Of a DNA stretch of 64,000 bases, positions 22,801-36,730 are shown piece after piece. Every line of letters begins with the position of its first letter. Positions within the stretch are counted from its first letter, which is position 1. The notes under the pieces were generated by a model. It was not told the origin of the DNA, did not search any database, and saw only the letters and a program-made list of their open reading frames with translations. Source of the DNA: Rallus limicola (taxonomy: Eukaryota; Chordata; Aves; Gruiformes; Rallidae); assembly GCA_022605955.1 (NCBI GenBank), contig JAKCOZ010000011.1:6515990-6579989 (forward strand), in the 5' to 3' direction. A program made the translations under genes and the position numbers.

Positions 22801-23900
22801 AAAAGTCAATTCAAAGCAGCAGCTGATCACAACCAAAAGGCCTGTTGGATGTGTTCATGGATGGTAAACCAGCAGTGTCCGTGCTGCGGGCCAGCTGCCA
22901 GTTTCAGGGCATCCATACAAGCCCCTGTTTGTTGAAAGGATGAGCTACTCCAAATGCTGAAACTTCAGTAGGAAGTAATCACACTCCTGCTCCAGAGGCC
23001 AAATGGAGAAAAGAGCGTTTCCAAGCCTGTCTGCCAGTTGCTAAGGCCACAATGCCTACAGAATAGGGTCACTTCCATAGGTAGAAAAGCAGCACCAAGC
23101 TGAGCAGCTCACTCCAGTCCAAGGCCTGAGCCCAGTTGCTGCCTTTGCCTCTCCGTAAGAGCATCCCAGCACTGAAGAGCTCTGAGGGAGCAATAAGATA
23201 ACTTCAGAAGGCATCACTACCTGCTCTGCAGCCCAAACACACACCAAGCTGTCCCACTGCAGGCATGGCAACCAGGGCAGCTCCTGTCCACTCCCCTCTA
23301 CAGACTGATGGTGCATCCAACCCACATACTGCAAGCAGGAAATGATGGCTCAGTACCACCAGCATCTTTCTCCAAAGCCTCACTCAAGTTCTAACCTTGA
23401 AAATGGAATTAGGTAAGCTATGCTGCAAGGATATCCTAAAACCTCAAACACAATCCTGCTGACATGAGAAAACTACTTCTAGAGTTCCAACAGCTCATTT
23501 TAACAAATCTCATCAAGCACCACACGTATCATGAAATCATTAATCTGTTTTACCACTGAAGGGACATTCCCATCACACAGACAGAAGGTTTCCTATGAAA
23601 ATACTTTCTCTTGCATGACAAGCTCTACAGCAGAAGGACAACAGATGAGACATCAAGTTTTCAATCCTGCTTGTACCTTCCCATGGAAGGGCTGGGCAGT
23701 GAGGTGCACACAGTAGAACAGGGGAGGGGGAGAAGGCAGGAATTCTGTGCGTGCTCTTGCACTTCCACACCCATCTCTTCTCAGAAACTGCTTCCTTTCC
23801 TTTTAACATTAAAGCTTGATGTTTCCCATCATCCTATCTCAGCCAACACAAACATTTTTATGTTGACAGTGACCATACTGTCAACAATAAATAAAAAAAC
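19844..23900. other. Repeat-poor interval, left part of the CR1-free block
   Basis: About 4 kb with no recognised interspersed repeat and no convincing exon. A short (AATT)n run lies at about 22597-22611. Open frames of 60-100 codons are scattered on both strands without domains. Confidence 0.6.
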
Positions 23901-23932
23901 AACCCACCTTTAAGTGAATCCCTTTTGCAGAC

Positions 23933-23962
23933 AAAAAAAAAAACACCATGGTTTTTTTTTTT
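23933..23962. repeat. A11 - CACCATGG - T11 inverted repeat
   Basis: Eleven A (23933-23943), CACCATGG, eleven T (23952-23962). It could form a cruciform or arise from slippage. Exact run lengths depend on assembly accuracy. Confidence 0.8.
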
Positions 23963-24252
23963 CTCCCTTGCTGCAGTTCTGGGCACGAGCAAAGAACAGT
24001 AGGTCTCTCTCCACCTTTAAATCTCAGGAGGGCTGAAACTTTCTCGAAGAAGATGCCTACACTGCAGCCTGCTGCATATGGAAGGACAGGCTGAGCACAG
24101 CCTAGCTGCAGCAGCACTGCACACAGCCTCCCAAAACCCAGTTTGTTGACAACTAAGTGAAAATTAGTCTGCAGTGAGCTGTGGGTCACTGAGGACAGAC
24201 TGCTTCGAGCATCTGAGCCAGGCAACTTCAAAGTAGACTTACTGTTTGTAAG

Positions 24253-24281
24253 CTGCAGTGCAGTCTGCAGTGCAGTCTGCA
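24253..24281. repeat. 12-bp tandem repeat, 2.4 copies
   Basis: CTGCAGTGCAGT occurs twice exactly (24253-24276) and then partially. No function is assigned. Confidence 0.85.
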
Positions 24282-24399
24282 TTGTAAATATACCCCAAGT
24301 CTTTGCACTCCCAGTTTGAGTTCAGATATCAGGAAAAAAAAGGAAAAGAGAGGGAAAGAAAAAGGCAGGTTTAATAAATCAAAGTACAGAAAGTCCAAG

Positions 24400-26740
<2,341 letters not shown>

Positions 26741-28195
26741 TCAGTAATTCCAGGTCTTCTTTATTGGAACAGCGCGCTATACAGCCCCACGCATGAGCGT
26801 AGAGAACAGCCAGCCCTATTATCAAGGGTGATCAACGTGCTGCAGATTTGATCCCGGCACTTAGACATACAAGTTGTGCTACGACTCATATTTGGGAAGA
26901 TCAAAGGTATGTCTGTGTGTGATTTGGAAGTCAATTCCCTCTGAAAGAACAGAACACAGAAATTTCCCTTTCAATCAGGTCTGCACGCTAGGCAACCATT
27001 ATACCATCTGTCCTCGGGGTCACTCCTTCACAAACCTAACAGTACCCAATTGCAACAAATAGATTTAAGTGAAGAAGTTTGGCACCTGCCAGCTCAGTTC
27101 TCTGTTTATGCTTTGCAAATTATTTTTTAACAACAGAAATAAAGTATCTACAAATTTGGGACTTTTAAAGTTGATCTTTATCCCAGACTTGCACCATTAT
27201 TTTTCCTCTAATGATTAATTCGTGCGATCCATAAAGTGCTTCTAATTATCACAGACCTAGAGATGATGTTTATGGGTCAAACAGATTAACAGGGGGAAGT
27301 AAAATATTTTACTATTGGTATAAACCTAGCAGCAGCACACAACTCAAGGCAAGAGACTGTTCGCTGGCAGGTACTGCAGCTCGCACCACGCTCCGTGATG
27401 CTGCACGTAGCCTGCTACCGGTACTTAAACAAGGCTGGCTGAACCTGTATGCTGAACGACAGGCAGTTTGGGCTGGGGGGTACCTTGCCCTTACTGAAAT
27501 TCCAATGAGGACACATAGGGAAAATATGCCAAATTCTTTGCTCCAAAACTCGGCACCCAGGCACCAAAAAGCAGAAGCAGCTCTGGATGACACTCGAGAC
27601 GCCCAGCTTCTTTTTGCCAGCGCCGTAAGCGTGGTGAGCACAGGGAATTCCAGACTAACCCATGACAGAACAATCTCCACTGAGAAGTCCACTCTGTGCC
27701 CCTGTGAGCTGGCAGGAAGGTTAGATGCTGGTACACAAAAGCTGAGATCAATTATCAGAACAGGCTTTTCCAAGTTCTATTAAATTTATCTACGATTATA
27801 CAAGTTATACTATCACTATCATTATATTTATTTATATTTGCCCACTTTCCAATTTGCACTTAAATATAATCATATAATATACATATTTCAAGCATCATTA
27901 TTTATATTTGCACTTTTTTTTTTAAACTTGCACTTATATTCACCCCTTCAGCAATAATCACAACCTACAATCCAGAATCAGGACAGACATATCCCAGCAC
28001 TAAAGATGTGACAAACCAAGACTGCAGAGATCAACAGAAGGCAACAAATTAATCTATGTATTTTATCATTATTATCAATTGCGTTACACCCTAGTCATTT
28101 AATCACTGTCAAGTTTTTTCATAACCCACAGGAAGACACTTTTTAGAAAGAACTTGAAGGTAAAATTTTTGTGTGTGTTTAGAGGAACTTTTGTC
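26741..28195. other. Interval with a CpG-enriched patch at 27340-27740
   Basis: No gene is recognised. The 27340-27740 patch holds about a dozen CpGs (for example CTCGAGACGCC near 27593 and GCGCCGTAAGCG near 27620) in otherwise AT-rich DNA. It is read through by a 153-codon minus-strand open frame with no recognisable domain. After 27800 the sequence becomes TA-rich with repeated TTTATATTTGC units. Confidence 0.45.
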
Positions 28196-28348
28196 CATAT
28201 ATTCAAATATTGTATATATGTGTTATCATGGAAAAAAAGCCATAAACATATATTCAAATACTGTATATATGTGTTATCATGGAAAAAAAGCCATAAACAT
28301 ATATTCAAATATTGTATATATGTGTTATCATGGAAAAAAAGCCATAAA
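28196..28348. repeat. 51-bp minisatellite, three copies
   Basis: Three head-to-tail copies of a 51-bp unit (28196-28246, 28247-28297, 28298-28348) starting CATATATTCAAATA and ending GCCATAAA. I see a single difference: C at 28261 in copy 2. Because 51 is a multiple of three, all frames stay in register and produce spurious open frames with a 17-residue repeat on both strands. Confidence 0.95.
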
Positions 28349-30495
28349 GGTGGCTGATTGAAGTTGTAAGCAGGCAGCAATGGAAAAACCATGCCACCAG
28401 AGAACCGAGTTAGTAAGTGGTTATCAAAGAGCTGGAAGGAAACACTGAAAGCAAAGATGAGTCATGTATATCTGAGCCTAATGAAAGTTTCAGCAGTATG
28501 GACCAACAGGACTAAAATGCCAGACAAACATTTGAAAAAAGACAAGATGAAGAATGACACAGCACTGATCACTAAGGTCTGGAAAAGCATCTGAAATGAC
28601 AGCAATGCCTGGCCTGAGTGTGGTTTCATAGCAGTGCCTGGAAAAAGCTCTTACTACACAGAGCTACATGGGATAGTTCCATAACAACTCCTTTCCTTTT
28701 TTTTCATTTTTACAACTGTCATCTATCAATTCCAATGCCCCTCTCCTTAATCTTGTTATGAAAACTGGTACACGGTGTGAGAGCTGACCTGTCCCACTTC
28801 ATGGTTATTCTTGCACTTCTGCTATTCATCTCCTTTCAAAGCAGAATCAGTACAATTTTCCCACTCCATCTGACTAAGGAAACCTTACTGAGATCACAAT
28901 TACTTTCATTTCTTGTTTCTTTGTGCCTATTCCTAAGTATACACAATTTTTACCTTCAAAACCACTCTAGCTCACTAGGGTATTTTAGTGAGCTCTTTAC
29001 AGAGACAACCTAGTTGTTTTTTCTTATCAAAAGAACATAGATTACCCAACAGAAGAACTCTACAGGGTGTCTGAGTACTTCTAACTTTCAGGGCACTCCA
29101 CAATTCCTTATGGTCCCATCTAAGGTTAATTTAAAAAAAAATCATTATAATGTAATTAGAATTGGTTAATATTGACTACTTTCTCCAGACCAGGAGCCTT
29201 GGTTTCAATCAAATTTACAGAAGGATTTCTTTCCATTTCTTTGGAAACAAATGTCAACTCTGGTTCTAGATAGTCTTGCTAACTTCAGCAAATTCCTAAG
29301 AAAAAATAAAGTCACATATCATGCATACTTTAAAGCAGCATATTTAACAAACTCAAATTGAGAAAGACACCTAATGCACTCCAGCATACTTGAAGAACCT
29401 GCTTTTTCAGTAGGTTCTCCAGACCACCAGCTGCTACTAACACATGAGCAGGAAAGCCACTCTCTTGCCAGTGGGTGCTAAGCCAGAGGATTTGCAGATC
29501 ACATGTATACCTTAAAGCTTCACTTGAAAGTCAAAGGTTAGACAGTACATAGAACACCAGTGAGATCCACTTGCATATCTAGGCTGAGTAGGGGAGTACC
29601 AAGTTTCTACAGTTGTACGTATAGGAATCAAACAGGTTCTAGAACTCACAATAACACTGATTAAATATAACTCCAGGTGGTATTGTTCCTCCACAAGAAC
29701 CAAAAGTAATCCTGTAGCATCACTAGACTTTCTGATGAGTAACACTTGATGATCATATCTTGTACTTGAATCAGAAATCCCCTTCAAAAAGACAGTTTCT
29801 AAAATCAGAAGGCGAGTAAGTTGTGTTGCTCCAGCCAGGGACAATCTTGCATTCTAGATTTGTACAGTGCCTGGGATAACACAGTCCTTGCCTACAACCT
29901 TTACTCTTTCCTGCGGTGTTACCATAGCTATAACTGTGCTTCACCTTCATATATACAAATAGTGCCACAGATTCAAGACTTCTCAAGCTTCATTCTCAAG
30001 TCATTAAAACAACTTGTGCAAAATCCTGACACACACACACACGTGCATGCATGCCCCTCCCTTCTGCAAGCAAACTACTACTGATGGAGCCTTAGGGAAA
30101 CATTACTGAATCTGAACCTCACATAACATCAACCACATTGTAACCCCAAAATAACAGCTAAATTCAGAAGCAAGTGTGGCATTTTTTGCTCATTGGATGA
30201 AGCTTGTGCTCATTACCACTAGTAATTGAGGGATTATTTCTGAAGCAGCTCTGCTTGCAGGTGCAAAGTGTATTGCTTAAAGCACTGTACAAATCACAGA
30301 ACAATAAAAAGAAACCCTACATCAGTGACCCTTTGGTGCTTAAATGAAGCACCATAAATAGATTCATAGTGTTTTTAATGATGAGCATCTTTATTGATGT
30401 CACTCAACCTACAATGCATGTCAAAACTGTTTAAATTGTGCTTCCTTATATTCCTGTTGTCAAAAACATTCTTTTACAAATGTAATCCTATTTTT
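28349..30495. other. Unannotated interval, right part of the CR1-free block
   Basis: About 2.1 kb with no recognised repeat family or gene. A (CA)n run lies at about 30033-30043, followed by GTGCATGCATGC. A pair of opposite-strand open frames at 29512-30084 have no domain. Confidence 0.6.
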
Positions 30496-30741
30496 CACAG
30501 AATCACAAGGTTGGAAAAGACCTTTGAGATCACTGAGTCCAACCACACCTGTCCTCTACTAAACCATATCCCATCTACCCATCTTTTAAACACATCCAAG
30601 GCCAGTGACTCCAACCCCTCCCTGGGCAGCCTGTTCCAGTGCCCCATAACCCTTTCAGTGAAGAATTTTTTCCTAATGCCTAATCTGAACCTGCCCTGGC
30701 ACAGCTTGAGCCCATTCCCCCTTGTCCTATCACCTGTCACT
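30496..30741 (-). mobile_element. CR1 3' region, about 245 bp
   Basis: CACAGAATCACAAGGTTGG, AAACCATATCCCATCTACCC, CTCCCTGGGCAGCCTGTTCC, CCTTTCAGTGAAGAATTTTT and a break after 'CTATCACCTGTCACT'. On the minus strand the ORF2 C-terminus is partly open ('[20 protein letters not shown]', '[20 protein letters not shown]'). Same subfamily as 31391. Confidence 0.95.
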
Positions 30742-31390
30742 TATAATTATAAAACATAAATACTTCTAAAACCCCATAATACATAATAATATAATAAATA
30801 AAAATAACATGAGACAGCCATGAAAAATAAAATACCTTCTTCCAGTTTCTCTGTCTGCAGCAGGTAAGAAAAGCCAAACAGATACATTACTCAGGAGCAA
30901 AGCTAGCTCCTTCAAAGAGGCCTTTCATAATGATATTTATAACAAGTGGAATTCTGAAGACTGAGCAGGGTTCAGCTCAGCCACAGAAGGAAAAGAACAA
31001 GCAGAGTCATGCTAAAGCAATTACCTATCTATAGCATTTTTTTAATCCCCCCCCAAGATGATAGATGCATTAAGCATCAAATATCTTTTTTGATAGAAAA
31101 GTTTAATGAGCATTTACAAGAAATGAGGAACAATCCACTATCCCACAGCAACAAACCCACTGATTTTTCCAAGATGAGCTTGACTCGAGCTAGAGTTTCT
31201 ACACACACATTCAAAATTAGCAACAACTGTGGCAAAAAGGACTCTCATTCACCTCTTCTCACAAAAAATAATTTGAAGATTTTAGAGACACAGAATTTTA
31301 GCCAGAGGAATAAAGCAAAACAGAAGTTTAACCAAACTTAGAATAACCTTAAATCAGTAAGTTCCTCAAACATGCAAAAACTCCAGTGTT
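30742..31390. other. Unannotated AT-rich interval
   Basis: About 650 bp with a TAATAATA-rich start. The 110-codon plus-strand open frame at 31009-31341 has no domain and low-complexity composition. Confidence 0.6.
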
Positions 31391-31652
31391 CACAGAATTA
31401 CCAGGTTGGAAAAGACCTTTAAGATCACTGAGTCCAACCATTCCTGTCCTATGCTAATCCATATCTCTAAGTACCTCATCTACCCTTTTTTTAAACACAT
31501 CCAGGGATGGTAACTCAACCCCCTCCCTGGGCAGCCTGTTCCAGGCCCTGACAACTCTTTCAGTGAAGAATTTTTTTCCTAACATCTAATCTGACCCTGC
31601 CCTGGCACAGCTTTGTGCCATTTCCCCTTGTCCCATCTCCTGTCACTTGGAG
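31391..31652 (-). mobile_element. CR1 3' region, about 260 bp
   Basis: It starts CACAGAATTACCAGGTTGG and passes AAGTACCTCATCTACCC, CTCCCTGGGCAGCCTGTTCC and GCCCTGGCACAGCTTTGTGC. It stops after 'CTCCTGTCACTTGG', about where the 30496 copy also stops, suggesting a shared truncation preference or a duplication. Confidence 0.95.
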
Positions 31653-34600
31653 TTTGGAAAATCCCAAGTGGAACCGCGCCTTGGCTGGTCTTTGTTTCTG
31701 GAAAGGTAACTTTTCTGTACTGTAAGTGATACTTTCCTTTTCTGTAGGTAATAACTTTGTTAGTCACACTTACAGATCTCAGAATCTGAAGGTCCAATAG
31801 CCAGAAAATAAAACTAATCATAAGCATTATGAAGGATTTCTCCCTCCTTTAACAACAACATCAAGCAATTAAGAGACCCACATATGTTAATGTGAGAACA
31901 CTTCAGTGCCTGAATAAACACCCGTGTCATTTAACCAACGTCATTTTGCTGTCTCATTTAGCTACACACAAGTTGCAACTCTGAGTCAGAATTGTTCAAT
32001 TACTTTTAGCGTGGCAATATCATTTCTAGTCCTCAGCTTCCAAGCATACGCAGGGAGGTGTGAGGGGGTGGAAATCAGTGCATGTGTCTTCTGTCTGCTG
32101 GAAATGGTTACAAATCCTTGTCGGTGCCAGATCCTCACAGGATAAGAACTGTTATGGTTCCAGACTGCAGAAACTTCTCTCTCATAAAACGAGCTGCCAC
32201 AGTTCAGAAGTCAAGACATCCTTGATTCACTCAGTGAGCAGATGCCCACCCACAGAATACATAACACACACATGGAAACAGAAGAGGATCATAACTCTGC
32301 AGTGTAAGCTGAACTTATTTGCAGTCTAGCCACACTGAATCACAGATAAATTGCACAGGTTTCAGTTTTAAAAGAGAACTAAACACAGATCTCCACATCC
32401 TGGTATACACACTGCCATTACAGGCAACAGATTTGGGACTTAACTTCATTGATCCAACTCTCCCTCCTGAAGCAATGTGAGATGCCTTTGGGTATCCAAG
32501 ACACATGCATGGGGTTGGCAAACATTATAAGGATCTCTGGAAGACCCTTCTCTCCTGAACCATCAGCCAGAGGACCTAATGGATACTTGAACACATTTAA
32601 ATTAGCACTAAGCACCTGTTTTTGGGATTAGGGCAACTGAATGCTTCTTGCATTGCACTCAATGGACTTTGGAGAGGGATTTTGCTGACCAGGCTCTTGA
32701 TGTGTAGTTTGTGGCTAGGATGGGCTGAACTGCTCTGTAACCTCCACTGGTTGCCAAATAGATTTCCAGAAACTTAAACATACAGTGCATATGTGCATGT
32801 ATATAAGCTGACATTTAGATGTTGGTCGTGAACTGAATCCTACACATAAAGTGACAACCACGCCTGAAATTCTTCAACAGCAAGACAGGAATGGTGATAC
32901 TTACCTACTGTGTAGGTGTGTGGTGAGCTTATTGAGCTTGCAGATTACACAGGCAAACTTCTAGTTGATAGATTTGTATGTTATCTTTAATTTTACGAAA
33001 GATGGCAGAACAGGTGATGCACTTACATATACTTGCTCTTGCAGTACTTGAAAACAGAATCAAAACTTGGTCATACAAGGTGTATGGATCATCTAGCTCA
33101 GAGTTCCACAAACTGGTTTTGGCAATGTCATCAGGCAACTCATGAGGGGCTATAAAGCGACTCAGCCTTGAATGGACTTGAGGCCCCATCTCAGCAGAGA
33201 CAGCTCCTGGGGAACTGTGTAGATAGCTCAGACGTGAGTTGACCTGCAAAATGAGACTAAATGGCAAACCAAAACCTGGGTTGAGCCTTGGAATTCCTTC
33301 AACAAACAATCTGCCCTGAGTCCCCATCAAGCCACTATTCAGCTGTCTCGCAGTAAGATAAAGGCCAGCCAGAGGGTCTACAATGCAAAAATATGCAACA
33401 GATAGAGCCTAAGATAAGTGGGATCAGTGCTAATATCAAACATGGAAGGTGGCATTGTCCACTAGGACACAGTCCTGCCCACTGACATGTAGATCAGACC
33501 AAAAAAAAAAAAAAAAACCCAAAAAAAACCCCCCTTGGATTCAGTTTAACATGGGGGAGATGCTTTTCCAGCTCTGCAAGGAGACTTCCCCCTCGGCCAG
33601 GATGCTGGCTGAGGTAACGTACTGAGAACCCTTACCAGAGAGATAGGTAAGTGAATATTTGATATGCTTTAAGTTTGTAGTCTTGGGTAATTAACTAATT
33701 ATTTTTAAACCCCTGCATTCAAGTGTCTTTCCATCACACATGGCTTCTGTAAGAGACTGCCACACACACTGGATGCCAGGGCAGTGCTCCGAGAGCTGCA
33801 AGAAGCTCCAGACTCTCATACACCTTCTCTGGTCACACTGAGAAGATGGAGGTGCTCATAGGGTGGCACAGGAGCAAGACACTGGAGGGATGGATTCAAT
33901 TCTTCACAGATCTACTTTTGTGACCTTGGATGAAGAACATGCAGGAACACAAGGCTCAGAGCCCTTGTGTTTTATTTGGATTTTAAGTGTAAGCTGTGCA
34001 GGACAGGCAATACACATTACTAAATGTTATTAAATGGATGATGCCTGTTGGAAGAGGCCTGTAATAACACTGCCTAAAAATGTGATTTGCAGTTATCCAT
34101 GAACTCTGTTAACATTTTCCAAATGTATTTTTAAATCATTTCCATTTACCCTTACTTGTCTCAGCCTAGCAAGGGTATTTAACATGTCTGTGTGCTTTCC
34201 TTGTCATTTGAGACGCTTCATCACAGCCAAATGCCCTTGAAAGAAGAGCCTGGAATACCAATGCTCACTGCTGTGAGAGACCAACCTTATCTCTCAACTG
34301 CAGCTCTGCACAGGACACGCAGGTGAGAGATTTAATGGCTGTGCTGAGAGAAAACAGTGCTTACTGCCAAGCCAGCAAAAGCAGTCCAGTTCAAAAGAAG
34401 GAAGAGTAAACTGTCACACAGCATGCAGTCAGACAGCAAATAATGAAGCAATGAATAATAGATTTCCTAGGCAATTGCTATTTTACCCTGATGTTACAGG
34501 ATGGGCATTTATTTTGCTGCAACACTTTAGATAGTATCTTCTGTTAAACCCCTGATCCAGCTGCAGACCAAAAAAAAATACAAAATAAGGATCAATACCT

Positions 34601-35833
34601 AAAATTTGCCATATACAGATATCCATGGGGAAAAAAAACCCCAAGAAATCTAGGTAATTTTAAAATATTAGTGAACTTGTATTTCTAAAATGGCTTTATC
34701 CAAGTCCTTCCCTCAAGGCTGATATTATGATTTCATAAACAGGAGAAACCGTGATGGCCCATTTCAGAGCCTGTATCTGCACTCAGTATTTCGGTAGTTT
34801 TTATAAAATGCAATACAGCTCTCAACAGATATTAACAGCTACAACTCCAAACAAAACCAAACATAAAACCAGAGCGAGTTTCCATATAGTCATCTAGTGC
34901 ATGAAGTATCAGGACAGTGATTTCAGATGATGTAGATTTAATACAGTTCTAAATTATTTGGTCATCCTCTGTGTTGGTTCACCCTCTAATGAGAGGGTAT
35001 TATAATGCAATCAGTATTAATTTGGCAGTAATTAAATAGCAGACACATTAAAAAATACAAGGGACAGAAAATTGATCTTATCTGAACTTGAACTTCTCTA
35101 TACTTAAACAATCAGCTTCCTTCTGAAACACAGAGCTGCAAGCAACAAACCCAAATGTATGCTGTTACACCAACCAAAATGTTCTCTAGAAGAGCATCCC
35201 CATAGAGGAATTCTAACTCATTCTACTGTTGATAATCATTGAGGGGGAAAAAAAAAACCCCAAGGTATTTCTGATTCACATCATCCAGATCCCTGGGAAG
35301 TCCTGTCAGCACTGGATATTCTGGCCAAACTAGAGCTACCACTGAAATGCTTAATAGAGGCTTTTTCTTCTACATGTCTGACAGTGGAGATTAGTCCCTC
35401 TTTGGTACATCAGTATCAGTCATACATGCAGCTGAGGCAGCAGGTCTGTACGTGCCATCCAAACCTCTGAGAGATACAGACTGTAAGTTAAGAGGACACA
35501 CGTGTTATTCTTCACCACCTTGCTAAAAAAAAGTCTAGAAAACAGGGACTTTCTAAAAGCTTTCTTCAAAGGCAGGAGGGGGAGAACCCAAATATTGCCT
35601 CCAACTAACCTGGAGGATTTCAACTGTTACTTTAGCTTTTGGGTTTGTTTGGATTTTTCCATTGCACTTTAAGTAACATAGTTTTAGTCAGGAGTCTGGG
35701 TATGAACCTGAAAAAACAGGAACAAGTGTTTCTATGCAGCACTGAAATTTCTTGTTTTCTTGGAAACGAGACATTTTCTCAGACTCAGATTTTTATTTCT
35801 TTTATAGCTTTTTATGGTCTTTTGGTTCCTTTA
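31653..35833. other. 4.2-kb interval without recognised transposons
   Basis: No gene is recognised. A minus-strand open frame of 133 codons at 32929-33330 lacks known motifs. Simple tracts: A17-CCC-A8-C6 at 33501-33534, GGGG-A8-CCCC at about 34627-34642, an ACCCTCT-AATG-AGAGGGT hairpin at 34981-34998, and GGGGG-A10-CCCC at about 35243-35261. Confidence 0.55.
33501..33534. repeat. Poly-A / poly-C tract
   Basis: A17, CCC, A8, C6 in succession. The tract is not attached to a recognisable retrotransposed sequence on its left. Confidence 0.85.
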
Positions 35834-35887
35834 ATCATAGAATCATAAAATATACTGTGTTGGAAGGGACCCATAAGGATCAACATA
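35834..35887 (-). mobile_element. CR1 3' tail fragment
   Basis: ATCATAGAATCATAAAATAT, TGTTGGAAGGGACCCATAAG, GATCAACA: a reversed CR1 terminus with two octamers. It is cut off after about 50 bp and is followed 40 bp later by a plus-strand CR1. Confidence 0.85.
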
Positions 35888-35927
35888 AGGAGGACAACAA
35901 TGATGAAATTAATGTGCCAGAGGAACA

Positions 35928-36360
35928 GGATGCCATCCAGAGGAAACCTGGACAGGCTGGAGAAGTGGGCCCAGGTGAGCCTCGTGAGGTTCAACAAAGC
36001 CAAGTGCAGGGTCCTGCACCTGGGTCAGAACAATCCCTGTTATCCATACAGGTTAGGAGATGATGTGCTTGAAAGCAGTCCTGAGGAAAAGGACTTGAAA
36101 ATACTCATGGATGAGAATCTGGACATGAGCCACCAATGTGCATCTGCAGCCCAGAAGGCCAACTGTATCCGGGGCTGCATCACCAGAAGCCAGCAGATTG
36201 AGAGAGGGGATTCTGCCCCTCTGCTCTGCTCTGGTGAGACCTCACCTGGAGTACTGTGTCCAGCTTTGGAGCCCTCAGCACAAGGAGGACATGGAGCTGT
36301 TGGAGTGTGTCCAGAGAAGGCCACAAAAATGATCAAAGGGCTGAAGCACCTCCCCTAGGA
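35928..36360 (+). pseudogene. CR1 ORF2 C-terminal remnant with frameshift
   Basis: The first frame encodes 'VRFNKAKCRVLHLGQNN', 'YRLGDDVLESS' and '[20 protein letters not shown]'. After about 36190 the homology moves to the next frame ('[20 protein letters not shown]', '[20 protein letters not shown]'). There is thus at least one frameshift near 36190, and the EN domain and RT catalytic core are absent. Confidence 0.93.
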
Positions 36361-36730
36361 AGACAGGCTGAGAGAGTTGGGCTGGTTCAGCTTAGAAAAG
36401 AGAAGGCTCTGACAAGAACTTGTATGTATCTTCCAGTACCTGAAAAAATGCCAATAAGAAAGCTGGGGAAGAACTGTTCATGAGGGCATGGAGCAGTAGG
36501 ACAAGGATGAGGGTTTTAAACTCAAAAAGGGGAAATTTAAGTTGAACATTAGGAAAAAGTTCTTCACTATGAGGGTGGTAGATCAGTGGCACAGGTTGCC
36601 CAGAGGGGTAGTGGAGACCACATCCCTGGAGATACTCAAGGTCAGGCTTGAGGGGCTCTGAGTGACCTGATCTAGTGAAGATGTCTCCTCTGAAGGTCCC
36701 TTCCAACCATACACATTCTATGATTTTGTG
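35928..36730 (+). mobile_element. CR1 copy, about 800 bp, 5'-truncated
   Basis: It starts near GATGCCATCCAGAGGAAACC in ORF2 coding and runs through GTTCAACAAAGCCAAGTGCA, AGGAAAAGGACTTGAAAATA and GAGTACTGTGTCCAGCTTTG. It ends GAAGGTCCCTTCCAACCATA, then ATTCTATGATTTTGTG with octamers. Frameshifts and a stop make it dead. Confidence 0.97.

Noticed and set aside
23881..24282. 133-codon minus-strand open frame.
   Set aside because: It runs through the 12-bp tandem repeat and the A11/T11 inverted repeat, giving Phe and Lys runs, and has no domain.
26950..27030. tRNA-like A-box on the minus strand (TGGTATAATGG at 26997-27007), possibly a tRNA or SINE head.
   Set aside because: I see no B-box (GGTTCRANNCC type) at the right distance and no cloverleaf pairing, so a tRNA or tRNA-derived SINE is not supported.
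28099..28392. Open frames on both strands with a 17-residue repeat, which could look like a repeat protein.
   Set aside because: They exist only because the 51-bp minisatellite unit is a multiple of three; there is no coding signature outside the array.
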